A stretch of 64,000 nt of DNA from Adiantum capillus-veneris (GCA_014529385.2 CM043947.1:129606391-129670390); one strand, 5' to 3'; numbered from the stretch's first letter, positions 33,556 through 45,040 are shown. Translations and numbers: made by a program. The notes: generated by a model not told the origin, from the letters alone.

Positions 33556-36513
33556 GTATATAGATACTAAGGAAATGGGTAACACTATCCCCATTGTACA
33601 TACACCAGCTTTCAACAAGTCAATAAAGTGCTCTATTTCTGTGTACATGATTTTTGTTAAAGATTCTCAAAAGGAACCTAATGCTTTAGCAAAAGAAAAT
33701 TAAAGAAACCAAAAGGAATTAGAGTTATCCAATTTTCTCAAGGGGTTTCAAGATATTTTTATTGACGACATCCCTTGTGAGCTACCTCCTAAAAGAGATA
33801 ATGATGACCATGCAATTGAACTTCTTCCAGGAAGTTCACCGCCTAACAAACCTCCTTATAGAGTTTCTCAAGCTCAACAAGAGGAGATTATCCGGCAAGT
33901 GCATGAGTTAGTTGAGAAGGGCATGGTTAGGCCTAGCTCATCTCCATTTTTCTCACCTGTGCTATTAGTGCAAAAGAAAGACGGCACATATCGTATGTGT
34001 GTCGACTATAGAGCACTAAATAGGATCACTATCAAGAATAGGTTTCCCGTTCCACAGGTAGAAGAACTATTTGATAAGCTACAAGGATCGACCTACTTCA
34101 GTAGGATTGACCTAAAAAGTGGCTATCATCAAATAAGGATAGTTGATCAAGACATTGTAAAGACCGCATTTCGCACCACGTTTGGTCTTTACAAATACAT
34201 TCTCATGCCTTTTGGCTTGACCAATGCACACGCCACATTCAACCGCTTGATGGAGAAGCTGTTCAGGCCTCATCGCACCTTCACTGGAGTGTTCTTTAAT
34301 GATATTATCATCTACTCTAATTCATTAGACGAACACAAGCAACATCTCCAGGTAATATTTCAAGTTTTAAGAGAGAATAAACTTTATGTTAATCAAAAGA
34401 AAAGTGAATTTTTTTTGCAAGAGATTCAGTATTTAGGTCACATTATCTCTCAAGATGGTATCCAAATGGATCCATCAAAGTTAGAGGTAATTAAAGGATG
34501 GCCTAAACCAAAGAATCTTCATGAACTAAGAAGCTTTATAGGTATGTGTGCATACTATAGATGCTTCATAGAAAAGTTCTCACAAATTGCGGGACCATTA
34601 CATGACCTAACAAAGAAAAGCTAAGGAGAACAATGGTCTGCTAAGGAGAACAATGCTTTCAAAAATCTTAAAGAAAAGTTTATCTCTCAACATGTGCTTA
34701 CACTATCGAACCTCTCAAAACCATTTGAGAGGTCAATGTGATGCTTACACTATTGGACCTCAAAACCATTTGAGGTCCAATGTGATGCTTGTGGTGATTG
34801 CCTTGGAGTTGTCTTGCTTCAAGAAGGGCACGCCATAGGCTATGAAAGTCGAAGGCTCGACCCTGTTGAGCAAGCTCTAGGCATATATGAAAAGGAACTC
34901 CTTGCAGTTCTACATGCCTTAGACTCATGGAAGCACTATTTATTGGGGACTCCTTTCATTCTGCGAACGGATCACCAAAGTTTTAAGTACTTCATGACGC
35001 AGAACAAACTCTCCGACAAACAAATGAGGTGGGCAAATTTCCTTTTTCAATTTCATTTTCATATTGCTCACATTGCTGGCAAGCATAATCAAGTAGCCGA
35101 TGCACTCTCAAGACGGCCGAGAGTGAATGCGATTTCCATAGCAACTCACAATGATCTATCTTCAATGATAGATGAGTATGCTATTGATCCCGATTTCAGA
35201 GATGTGATTTCAGCCCTTGCACTAGGGAAGAAAGAAGAACCATTTACCTTACAAGATGATTATCTTCTCTATGGCAACAGACTATGCATTACTAACTCAC
35301 TTCGTGAGAAAGTAATGTATGAATCTCATGCTCCTCCTTATGCGGGGCATAGAGGGATTCAGTCTACCTTAAAGGGAATTGAAACATATTTCTATTGGCC
35401 TACCATGAAAGTGAACATACAAGAGTATCTTACTAAATGTGTGGTATGCCAAAAGAAAAAATTTGATAGAGGGAAGCATCATGGATTGCTCCAACCCTTG
35501 CCAATCCCTAATTCACCATGGGAGAGCATATCCATGGATTTTATCTTTGGATTGCCTAAGTCTATCCATGGGAATACGGGAATATGGACGATAGTAGATA
35601 GGTTCAGTAAACAAGCTCATTTTATACCTGTCAAAAAGACTATCAAAGCCCATCAAATGGCAACCCTCTTCATTTCACAAATTTTCAAGTGCCATGGCTT
35701 GCCAATGTCCATAGTGTCGGATAGAGATCCTAGAATGACCAGTAATTTCTGGAAGGGTCTCTTTGAGAATTTAGGGACAAGGCTAAACTTCTCTTCGGCC
35801 TATCATCCACAAACGGATGGCCAAAGTCAAATAGCTAACCTAACAATTCTCGATCTACTAAAAGCCTATGTAACGGAAGTAGATCAAAGATCCCAATGGG
35901 AGAAGTACTTACCCTTAGTGGAGTATGCTTACAATAACACTGTACATACTTCCACAAGAAAAGCTTTTCCAAAAATTAAGGATGCTATCTCTATCTCACA
36001 ACAAAGGCAAAAGGCTGCTGCTGACAAGCACAGAAGAGCCAAAGCCTTTAAAGAAAATGATTGGGTCTTATTAAAATTTTCCAAGGCTCGATTAAGGCAC
36101 ACAACGGGAAAGAATCCTACGGGACACCAAAAGTACTATGCTAAACTAGCAAAAAGTACTATGGTCCCTTCCATATTCTTAGGCCAATCAATGAGATGGC
36201 ATATCAATTCAAGTTGCCCAATCATTGGCTCATAGACAATGCTTTCCATGTGAGCCTATTAAAGCCTTACCAAGGAGAGCCACCTCAAGAACCAACTACT
36301 AAAGACCCACCGGAGATTGAGGATCAAGAAGAGGTGTTGCAACCCGAGTCCATTCTCCGACATGAAGACAAGGTACTAAGAGGCGGTAAGACTATCCGTC
36401 GATATCTTATTAAGTTTAAGAATTATCCTTTTGAAGATGCTAGATGGATACAAGGCATACAATTAAAGGAGAACCTAAACCTTGTCAATGCTTACAATGC
36501 TTCCCATGAGTAA
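33556..36513 (+). pseudogene. Element A pol: RT, RNase H, integrase, chromodomain
   Basis: The right half of the gene interrupted by X. RT is open from about 33,899 to 34,624 (VCVDYRALNRITIKNRFP, LKSGYHQIRI, MPFGLTNAHATFN), but the catalytic box reads FFND: AAT at 34,298-34,300 replaces the usual first Asp. After a small duplicated stretch, RNase H (GYESRRLDPVEQ, ELLAVLHAL, RTDHQSFKYF) and integrase (HRGIQST, CVVCQ, MDFIFGLPKS, SDRDPRM) follow in one frame to 36,235. The third integrase acid is lost: CAA at 35,828-35,830 gives DGQSQIAN. A shifted frame (36,196-36,513) carries FHVSLLKPYQG and a chromodomain-like end (LRHEDKVLRGGK, YLIKFKNYP, DARWIQG). So both RT and integrase would be dead even with the frames open. 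Confidence 0.9.
34694..34790. repeat. Short tandem duplication inside element A pol
   Basis: GCTTACACTAT...AAAACCATTTGAG recurs with a 47-bp period (34,696 and 34,743), with a partial third copy at 34,787. The pair CTAAGGAGAACAATG also occurs twice just upstream (34,621 and 34,640). These duplications break the RT/RNase H frame. Confidence 0.8.
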
Positions 36514-36871
36514 GCAAATGTACAAAATGTTAAAAATGAACAAAGTTTTTGTCTTATAAGACTCTCTTTTTTTCTTTATTGGTGCACAAAAATGAAGTAG
36601 TATGCATGCTTAGATCAAGTTTGTGGAGACGACGTCTCCCAAACACCAAGTAGAGTTTGTCACTCTACTAAGGAGATTGATAGGACTAATGTGCAGACAT
36701 GCTTGCGGCAGCCTTAGGCTCTCAAGCGCCAAATGGACTAGTCATCCATTGTGAAATGATGTCGTAGGGTAACATAGAGATCCTCTACCCGCTAAGAAAA
36801 GGACTCATGAATATGCTTTATCTTCTCTACACCATAGTCGAGGACGACTATGATTTCAAGACAGAGGTAAG
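36514..36871 (+). other. 3' untranslated region and PPT area of element A
   Basis: Non-coding. It contains the small hairpin CATAGTCG-AGGA-CGACTATG (36,833-36,852) and a purine-rich AAGACAGAGGTAAG just before the 3' LTR, the likely polypurine tract. Confidence 0.55.
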
Positions 36872-37246
36872 GTCATAATAATCAATATCCAATTCTCCTA
36901 AATGATTTTCTCATGTTAAACTGATCATTTAATATGGGAAAGTGCCAGGGGACAAAAAGCTATAATATTGGTTAAGCTAGCAGACCGGCCACAGTAGGGA
37001 TCCAAAGGAGGGAAAATAGGGATCCAAAGGGGGGGCCATCTGCAAAAGATCCATGTGCAACAATGGGCTTAAAAGACCCTAAGGTTCAGCCCATTAAGAC
37101 TTCCAAAATGCTAAGGTTCCAAAATTCAAAGGTTGTGTCCAAAGGTCAAGCATGGGGGGAATTGGATGCTTTGTGTGTGTCCCAAAAGTCTTTATCAATC
37201 CCTACATAGGAGGGGGCAAGCCTTGGGAGTAGGGGATGAGAGAGAA

Positions 37247-37288
<42 letters not shown>

Positions 37289-37947
37289 GCTCCCTTTACA
37301 CAAAGGGAATGAGGGACACATGTCAGCTGCCTAGCCCAGATGCCCACAAGGTGTACCCAATTCCTATTGGATGGCCTTGGAGGTGGACCAATGAGAATTA
37401 GGCTAGAGTAAATCTAGTTTAATTAATTTAAAAACACTTAATAAAATAACCAATGAGAATTAAGCTCTCTAGAAGACCATTCCACACTCTCCCAAGGGAA
37501 CCAATGAGCATTCAGCAGCCCAATGGCTTGCCTGATTCCTATTGGCCAGGAGGCAAAGGGGTCCAATGAGAGTTTAGTTGCATTTATTAATTACATAAAG
37601 CTCTCACAAAAGGGGAAAGGGGGACACATGTCAAAAGGCTATCACATATACTACTTAATTATCATTGGCTAGCTTTAGGGAGGTCCAATGAGACTTTAGC
37701 ATGAGCAAATAGCAAGAGGGGTCGACCAAGAGAGAGAGGGGGCTGATTTTTGCAAGGCATTATCACACACACACTCACAAAATCTCATGTGTGAAGTAAA
37801 GAAGACTCTCTCTCCTTCTCAAGCTTTAATGGAAAGCTTACCACCTACTCCAAGCTTGTGAGAAGGGAGGCCTACACCAACAACTCTTGGCTTTGTGATG
37901 CAAATCCAACCAAGATCCAAGATCCAAGCTTCAATGCATGCTCATCT
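36872..37947 (+). repeat. Element A 3' LTR, truncated by insertion of element B
   Basis: It matches 17,673-18,730 of the 5' LTR and stops after CATGCTCATCT, where the LTR of element B starts. Shared variants with the 5' LTR (for example GTGTACCCAATTCC and GGATGGCCTTGG) separate it from the B LTR. The missing 3' part was not found downstream. Confidence 0.85.
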
Positions 37948-39549
37948 TGTCATAATAATCAATATCTAATTCTCCTAAATGATTTTCTCATATTAAACTG
38001 ATCATTTAATGTGGGGAAGTGCCAGGGGAGAAAATGCTAGAATATTGGTTAAGCTAGCAGAACGGCCACAGTAGGGATCTAAAGGAGGGAAAATAGGGAT
38101 CCAAAGGGGGGGCCATCTGCAAAAGAGCCATGTGCAACAATGGGCTAAAAAGACCCTAAGGTTCAGCCCATTAAGACTTCCAAAATGCTAAGGTTCCAAA
38201 ATTCAAAGGTTGTGTCCAAAGGTCAACCCTAGGGAAAATTGGATGCTTTGTGTGTGCCCTAAAAGTCTTTGCACATCCCTACATGGGAGGGGGCGAGCCC
38301 TAAAGGTAGGGGATGAGAGAAAAAGCCACACACACACACACACACACACACACAGGCTCCCTTTACACAAAGGGAATGAGGGACACATGTCAGCTCCCTA
38401 GCCCAGATGCCCACAAGGTGTGCCCAATTCCTATTGGAAGACCCTTGAAGTGGACCAATGAGAATTAAGCTAGAGTAAATGTAGTTTAATTAATTTAAAA
38501 ACATTTAATAAAAGAACCAATGAGAATTAAGTCTCTTAGAAGACTATTGGGCAGTCTCCCAAGGGGTCCAATGAGCATTCAGGAGCCCAATGGCTTGCCT
38601 GATTCCTATTGGCCAGGAGGCAAAGGGGTCCAATGAGAGTTTAGTTTAATTATTTAACTACCTAAAGCTCTCACAAAATGGGAAAGGGGGACACATGTCA
38701 GAAGGCTATCACTTATGCTGCTTAACACCCATTGGCTTGACTTGGGGAGGTCCAATGAGGCAAAAGCCAGACCCATTTAGCAGGAAGGGCTCGCCCAAGA
38801 GAGAGAGGGGGCTGATTTTTGCTTGGCATTGGACACACACACACTCACACTTGACCATGTGTGAAGAAAGAATACTCTATCTCCTCCCAAGCTTTAATGG
38901 AGAGCTCATCACCTACTCCAAGCTTGTGAGATAGAAGCCTACATCAACACTCTCTTGGCATGTGGATGCAAATCCAACCAAGAGCCAAGCTTCAATGCAT
39001 GCTCATCTTCTCTACCAAGCTAATTACTAAGCTAAGCTATGCTAATATGAGTGATTATGTGAGGAGATGTACATATTTCTCATAAGATACTCCTTCTTCC
39101 TCTCAATCTACTCTCATACCCTGCTAGCTCTCACCATCTTCGAAGGTGTGTGAGGTCTTGGGTCTGAGAACGGGGATAATTCAAGTTGTGTTTGATTAAG
39201 TGTTTTGCTTAGTGCATGAAGCTTCCATCTTCATTGCACTAGCTAGTCTTGAAGGAACACAAAGAATTGTATTGTACAATGTCTCTCTTGATGGGAGAAA
39301 CCATAATACAAAGCCTTTTGGAGGGGGGACTGGCTCCATGCAAATCCGGTCCTCAACTGTTGTCAATAGCTTAATTTCTCTCTCTTTTGAAAGTATTGTT
39401 GATGCTATCTAACTAGGTGGTATGCTTTTTGTTGCTCTCTCCACCCAAGCACTCTTGTAATTCTCATTAGGAATCTATTCTAATGAAATGCCCACTATGT
39501 TCATGCTAATTTCTGCTACACATAAGTTATTAGGCCATTAAATGTTACA
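37948..39549 (+). repeat. Element B 5' LTR (1,602 bp)
   Basis: TGTCATAATAATC...GTTACA, with the CCAAT array conserved and an AC tract at 38,329-38,354. The PBS follows. Confidence 0.9.
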
Positions 39550-39550
39550 T

Positions 39551-39562
39551 TGGTATCAGAGC
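39551..39562 (+). promoter_or_regulatory. Element B primer-binding site
   Basis: TGGTATCAGAGC, initiator tRNA-Met type, one base after the LTR. Confidence 0.9.
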
Positions 39563-39966
39563 TCAAGGTTTCTCTTTTCTTGCTCAAGAAGGGAGGTCCT
39601 CAAGCTAGCTACAAATGGTTGGTACTATTAATTGCCTGTGAGTAAGTAGCATAGGGATTTTTCAGCCTTGCAGTGCGCCTACCTTTGTGCAGTTAACGGG
39701 GCATCACCGTCAAGAGCTATGGTCTTAATAGTGGAGTCCTACGGGGCTTGCCTACGGCTTAACCACTATTGAGCTATTCGAAGCTTGACAGGAGCCGGTG
39801 CTATTTTGGTGTCGAAAGACCCTCTCTTCTATTCCTTGCAATTAATGGTATTCGAGCCGCGGGTACAGTAGCTTGAGTGCTTTTTCTAAAGGGGTAAAGA
39901 GGAGTAGAAACTAGGGCTTGAAGTGCCAAAGTATACCTAAAAAGTTTACACCTAAAAGTTGTTAGA

Positions 39967-42142
39967 ATGGCTGACAATAGTAAAGAGAGTGAAATTAATG
40001 TTGATAACTTTGATTTTGCTCATGAGCAAGCTACTAATGATGCTTCAATGCTTGTTAACTATCTTGTTTCTAGGCTTCAACAAGCCATGGGCAATCCATC
40101 TCTCCAAAGTGAAGTGCAACGGCAACTCCGTGCTCACGGGATTCTTCAAGCTATTCACCATGACGAGAGAACACCTAGAAAGCCTCCTTGTGAGACTACC
40201 AAAAGAGGTCTCTCTCCGATTCGGGAAGAAGAAGAGAATCCTTATGAAGGGCTCAAGAATTTACTTCTTGATGATGCATCTCCTTCCCAAAGGAGAACTC
40301 AAGAGCCTCTACCGAAGGAACGAGAAAGAAGTGAGTCTCCCGCCACCTCGGCAGAGATGGCTCCACGAAGACGGCGGGCTAAACACTCTCCATCACCACC
40401 AAAGCGGAGAAGACCATCGTATTCTTCTCCTCACCACAATTCAAAGAGGGATGATAAAAAGCAAGAGAAGAAAAAGGCGAGAAAGAGAACACCCTCTTCT
40501 CCATCTTCTTCATCCTCTTCCTCATATGAAAGCTATGGTGAAGACGACAAAGATCAAGACAAGAAAAAGGCAAGAAAGAGGTCACCCTCTTCTCCACCTT
40601 CTGAAGAAAGTGATGGTGCAACTTTTGAACCATCAAAAAGAAGAGGCCATAGGAAATCCTATGCCGCATGGAAGAGGTCGTCCAAGCTGAAGAAATTCAA
40701 AGAGGGAGGGAAGAGCATCTCTTTCCTTACCTATGATGGCACCTTTGGTGCTACGGACAAAGTCTTGGCCTTTATCCATCAATTCGATGCGGCGCTTGGA
40801 GATGAGGGCTTCACGGAGTCCTCTAAGCTACGCCATGTAGCTATGCACTTTCAAAAGTCCGCCAGACAATGGTGGTCTAGCCTACGAGCCAACTGTGAAG
40901 CTCCACGAACATGGAAGGCTTTAAGAGCTTCCATTATGAAGCAATTTTTGGCCACCGATGCCAAAGACAAAGTACTCACCGAATGGCGAAGCTTAAAGCT
41001 CTCTCCCAATAAATCCATCCACAAATATGTAGACAAGTTTTGGGACCTACAACTCAAAGCCACTGTCTTCAAAAAGTTGGATTTTGGAGAGCAAAAGCAA
41101 CAATTTTGTGCGGGCTTAACCGAAGAAATGGCGGAGTATGTCAACTCCCAAAGGCCACGTACCATATCGGCGGTAATACACCATACTATGGTGGCCTCTC
41201 GAATCAATTTCCAAACGGGGGGTAAAAGAAATAATAAGCCCCCGGAAAACAAGGGTTCCAATGAGCCTAAGGGGAAGGACAATGTCCAAAAGTCTCCTAA
41301 GGGCAATTCCAACAAAGCTAAAGAGAAGGGAGTTTACAAAGGAAACAAACTCTCTCCTGAAGAGCTTGAGTGTCATCGTAAGGATAACCGGTGTTTCAAG
41401 TGCGGCGAACAAGGGCATGCGTACCGCGCTTGTCCCCAAAAGAACAACCACCAAGATCCTCCTAGAGCTTCTTTGGTTGAAATCCAAGAGGAGGAGACTC
41501 ACCAAATTCACCACAAAGGATCTCCTCTATGCCATGCTTGGGGAAAGGTAAGAGAACATGATGCTTTTATTCTCTTTGACCCTGGTTCTACTCACAATTT
41601 CATATCTATGGAGTTAGCCACCAAGCTAGGCATACAATCCTACGAGATGGGAGATATCCTACCCGCAGACAGTGCCTTCAAGGGGCAAGAAGCTTCAGTC
41701 ACTCCCTTAATCGGGAAATTGAGGCTTCATGTCCAAGGCTATGTGGACAAAGAGGACTTCTTTATCTCTCCTCTCAAGCATGAGGATGTAATCCTAGGGG
41801 CACCATGGTTTGACCGCCTGGCTGCCGATGTTAAATTTCCTGAAAGGAGAATCTCCTTTAAGTTCAGGGAAAAAGACATGTATATAGATGCTAAGGAGAT
41901 GGGTAACACCATCCCCATTGTACATACACCAGCTTTCAACAAGTCAATAAAGAGCTCTATTTCCGTGTACATGATTTTTGTTAAAGATTCTCAAAATGAA
42001 CCTAATGCTTTAGCAAAAGAAAATAAAAGCAACCAAAAAGAATTAGAGTTATCCAATTTTCTCAAGGGGTTTAAAGATGTTTTTATTGACGACATCCCTT
42101 GTGAGCTACCTCCTAAACGAGGTAATGATGACCATGCAATTG

Positions 42143-42149
<7 letters not shown>
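39967..42149 (+). CDS. Element B gag-protease polyprotein, intact frame, 3'-truncated
   Basis: About 727 real codons from MADNSKESEINVDNFDF; the frame then runs into repeat-encoded SL and HT residues to 42,255. Approximate regions: 1-110, N-terminal segment with RLQQAMGNPSLQ; 115-230, a very basic and serine-rich stretch (PRRRRAKHSPSPPKRRRPS, KKKARKRTPSSP, KKKARKRSPSSP); 240-390, gag capsid core (AMHFQKSARQWWSSLRA, SIHKYVDKFWDLQ, FCAGLTEEMAEYV); 476-489, CCHC knuckle CFKCGEQGHAYRAC; 533-545, protease FILFDPGSTHNFIS with DPG at the active site, a variant also present in A. The end holds the linker before RT (DVFIDDIPCELPP). No stop or frameshift is visible, unlike A, so B was coding-competent until it was truncated. 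Confidence 0.9.
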
Positions 42150-42182
<33 letters not shown>

Positions 42183-42191
42183 TATTCCTCT

Positions 42192-42233
<42 letters not shown>
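42147..42233. repeat. Compound (TC)n-(CA)n microsatellite at the element B breakpoint
   Basis: TC repeats (42,147-42,182), a short spacer and CA repeats (42,193-42,233). Element B homology stops exactly where the TC tract starts, at GAACTTCT. Confidence 0.95.
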
Positions 42234-42234
<1 letters not shown>

Positions 42235-42259
42235 GCATTTGCGCACTCACACTAAGGTA

Positions 42260-44284
42260 GATATATTTTAACCAGATTTACTATCAAAGGCTATTAACTT
42301 GGCTCTTAATGCAAAGAAGAAGAAAGGTGGACATCAACTCTACACTGATCAACCTACTAACACTAACTGTAACAAGACAAAAAAAAATCCCATACTTTGA
42401 CATGAACAGGAATCAAATTCGTACCTTCTTCAAGAGATGCAAATTTGACAATTCTACTATAGCTTCTTAGCCCCATGATAACAACAACCACATGCAGTAG
42501 AGGGGCAACCAAAATCCTTCCATCAATCAATGTCCTAATCAACCTTCCAGCGGTAATAAAAAGGTGAAATGTTTTAAATATTTTCAGTTTGGCCACTATG
42601 TAGATAAGTGTCCAAACAACACTACTAAGAGCAATGGTCATTCCAATGGCCAACCCAATGGACTCAAACGTAATCTCAACCAAAGACCGTTTTACAACAA
42701 CCACCCAAATGGTGCAACAGTTAACCTCATCAAAGATGATATTCCCGATGACAATGAAGTTGAAGCCAATTACAATGAGGGTTATGATCCTGAGTGATGC
42801 TAATGATAACTTTTCTCCAGGTATTCCTATATCTCCACACTCTTTCCTTACAATGAAATGCATAGTTAACACTAGAATGGTAACCTAACAGGACATAAAA
42901 GTGTCCTTTCAGGGTTTTGGGAAAAATTTCCAAAACCATAGTAGATCCACTCATTTTGAAAAATCCTTTCATGAGCTTATAGTTCAATAACTACTACATA
43001 TGGAAAAAATGAGAAACTTGTAATTTTTCTCATCCCTTGGTCACTACAAGCCTCCAAAGTTGATGGACCAGTGCAGTTTGCCCAAAACAGCAATTTCTTA
43101 CGGTTGATTGCATATAAATAAGAGTGGAGATTTTTGTAGGACATGAGATAAAATGCCCCGTTAACTTCAATGGGTTGGTGACCAAAACATATGGTTGCTT
43201 TTACCTCACTAAATTTTTTTTGGGCAAAAAAAATAGGTACAAAAAAGTTGCATTTTTGCCATTCTGCGGACCTATCATCAAAGTTTCTATAGTCACGCTC
43301 AATACAGATACTATATACATGTTTTCTTAGTTCCCTTTGGGCCTCTGGATTCAAAAGGAGCCGTGGAGCATGTCAAAAGGATAATGGATCTCTTACAATT
43401 GGAACCTTGGGGGCAATGATAAAGTGCTAAATACAGCAAACATGAAAAAACTGGGTTTAGCATTATGACCTCTAGAAACCCATAGAAACTACTCAATATC
43501 TAGCCAAGTTTGTAGTCTATGATTAGATATGGTCACTACCTACAAAATACACACAATTGGCCTAAGAAACTAGCAATATTGAGAAAGTTATACTTGCTAC
43601 TCTAAAATGTATCGTATTCTTCAGCAATCAAAAAACTCAACCATCATCATATACTATGCTATATAGCATATTAGGTCCCCCAAAACTCAAGGAAGATTAG
43701 CTTTATGTTATACATTACACTTACACAATCAAAATTGAATTTGGATATCAAGAAATCCACCAAAAAAAAATCATAAAAGTGCTAATTTTGGGAAAAAAAA
43801 CAGGATTATGCAATTCTTGTAAATTGGTCATAACTTTCAATTTTAACACTTAGCTCTCCCTACAAGCATCAAAACATGTTGAGAAATATGAAGGCCTAAC
43901 CTCTAGCCATCTAAACCTCACAAACATGAAGTTTAGAGTGGTATAGTTGCCAAAAATTGAAAAAAAGCCAAAAACAGGACCCGTTTTTTCACACAGATTA
44001 GGTTCAAAAATGTTGTGCAAGAGTAAGGTTAATGGTGACATCGATACTCAAAAAAAATGCTAAGTTTTTTTCAGCTCATAAGGTAATTTTGTGGATATAT
44101 AGCACATAGAAATTCGTTTTCATACTCTTCAAATAATTCAAGCAAAATGGTCACTTAACAGGACACAAAAGTGTCCAAGGACATAAAAGTGTCCTGTTAC
44201 CATTCTAGTGTTAAGGGTGAAGATATCACAATTCTCTTAGATGATGGTAGTAGTCATGATTTCATCTCCATGCACTTGGCACAA

Positions 44285-44286
<2 letters not shown>
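42260..44286 (+). pseudogene. Second Ty3 gag-protease relic, split by a transposon
   Basis: The left part (to 42,869) encodes a damaged CCHC knuckle, CFKYFQFGHYVDKC (the second Cys is lost), then an Asn/Gly-rich linker and, after a frame change, LTMKCIV. The right part (from 44,211) continues KGEDITILLDDGSSHDFIS, a protease active-site strand with DDG. If the 1,341-bp insertion and one TTAA copy are ignored, the codons across the joint are continuous (GTT AAG GGT). The relic ends at a CT microsatellite after MHLAQHL. It is a different family from A and B, as the knuckle and linker differ. Confidence 0.75.
42870..44210. mobile_element. Non-autonomous DNA transposon, CACTAG...CTAGTG ends, TTAA duplication
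   Basis: Length 1,341 bp. The left end CACTAGAATGGTAAC is an exact inverted match of the right end GTTACCATTCTAGTG. Next to it, after a 3-base gap on the left, both ends carry ACAGGACA plus the self-complementary block GGACATAAAAGTGTCC; the right end has a second variant of that block (44,161-44,176). TTAA flanks both sides (42,866-42,869 and 44,211-44,214), and removal with one TTAA restores the gag frame. The interior is AT-rich. The longest frame (minus, 42,977-43,354) resembles no transposase I know. TTAA duplications are typical of piggyBac, but the CACTA start resembles En/Spm, so the superfamily is open. Confidence 0.85.

Positions 44287-44338
<52 letters not shown>
44287..44338. repeat. 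(TC)n microsatellite at the end of the gag relic
   Basis: About 26 TC units beginning directly after the codons for the protease helix. Confidence 0.95.
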
Positions 44339-44340
<2 letters not shown>

Positions 44341-44601
44341 AATCCCCTTCAAAATCTCATGAAAAATTAAGAGGCCCTCCTAGACCCCATTCTCTTCCTA
44401 ATGATTAGCATTTTATTGCATGTATATGCGTATGTAATAAAGAGGCTTTCAAATTACAGTTCACATCAACACAAAGCCATGGTGCAGAGCCAAGGGGGAC
44501 TTTGCAAATTCCCAAGATGAGAGATTACGAAGAACACAAGCTCCAATGGATTTGAAGACTTGAAGAGGTGAAGAAAGGTGACTAGCAAATGCCCTCAACT
44601 A

Positions 44602-45040
44602 GAAATTGAACCCTACTTGCATAAGCACCATGTGTCAAGGTTCGATCCAACCTAAAGGGGTTGTAACAAAAGTCCAGTCTAGGTATATCGGAGCTTGAGG
44701 TACCCATCCAAGCTATCCACAAGGGGATATAGGGATGTGAATGTGCAAAGATGCAATCTTTGAGGGAGGGTGAGAGTTAAATTTAGAATTAGAGGCACCA
44801 ATTAAGGCTATCCACAAGGGGATATAGGGATGTGAATGTGCATCATGAAACCTTTCAGTGAGGGTGAGAGAGAGAAATTGAACCCCCCTTGCAAAAGCAC
44901 CATGTTTCAAGGTTCGGTCTAGCCTAAAGGGACAACAAAAGTCTGGTCAAAGCATGTAGGTGCTTGAGGCACCCATCCAGGCTATCCTCAAGGAGATACA
45001 TGGATGTGAATGTGCAAAGATGCAATCTTTGAGTCCGAAG
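44602..45040. repeat. Imperfect direct repeats, about 275-bp unit
   Basis: ATTGAACCC...GCACCATGTNTCAAGGTTCG...CCTAAAGGG...GAGGYACCCATCCA and the following GGGATGTGAATGTGCAAAGATGC occur from 44,602 and again from 44,876. A shorter internal copy of the CTATCCACAAGGGGATATAG part starts near 44,810. No coding content was recognised between 44,339 and 45,212. Confidence 0.75.

Larger units (their letters stand above)
17673..37947 (+). mobile_element. Element A: nested, degenerate chromovirus (Ty3/gypsy)
   Basis: The order is 5' LTR (17,673-19,266), PBS, gag-protease (19,668-21,602), interruption by element X (21,603-33,551), pol from the RT N-terminus to the chromodomain (33,556-36,513), then a truncated 3' LTR (36,872-37,947). 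The chromodomain-like C-terminus after integrase and the initiator-Met PBS place it among plant chromoviruses. Its sister copy B lies directly downstream. Multiple stops and frameshifts plus lost catalytic residues show it is inactive. Confidence 0.85.
37948..42149 (+). mobile_element. Element B: chromovirus, 5' part only
   Basis: A complete 5' LTR, PBS, leader and an intact gag-protease frame, same family as A. Homology to A ends within the RT N-terminal linker at a CT microsatellite; RT, RNase H, integrase and 3' LTR are absent. It lies within A's 3' LTR, so it is younger than A. Confidence 0.85.

Noticed and set aside
40318-40650. A host SR splicing-factor gene
   Set aside because: The RS-like segment is in one frame with gag, CCHC knuckle and protease, and no RRM is present.
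42870-44210. Standard CACTA (En/Spm) assignment from the CACTA termini
   Set aside because: With symmetrical CACTAG/CTAGTG ends the duplicated target is TTAA, not 3 bp, and no TNP-type ORF is present; the superfamily is left open.
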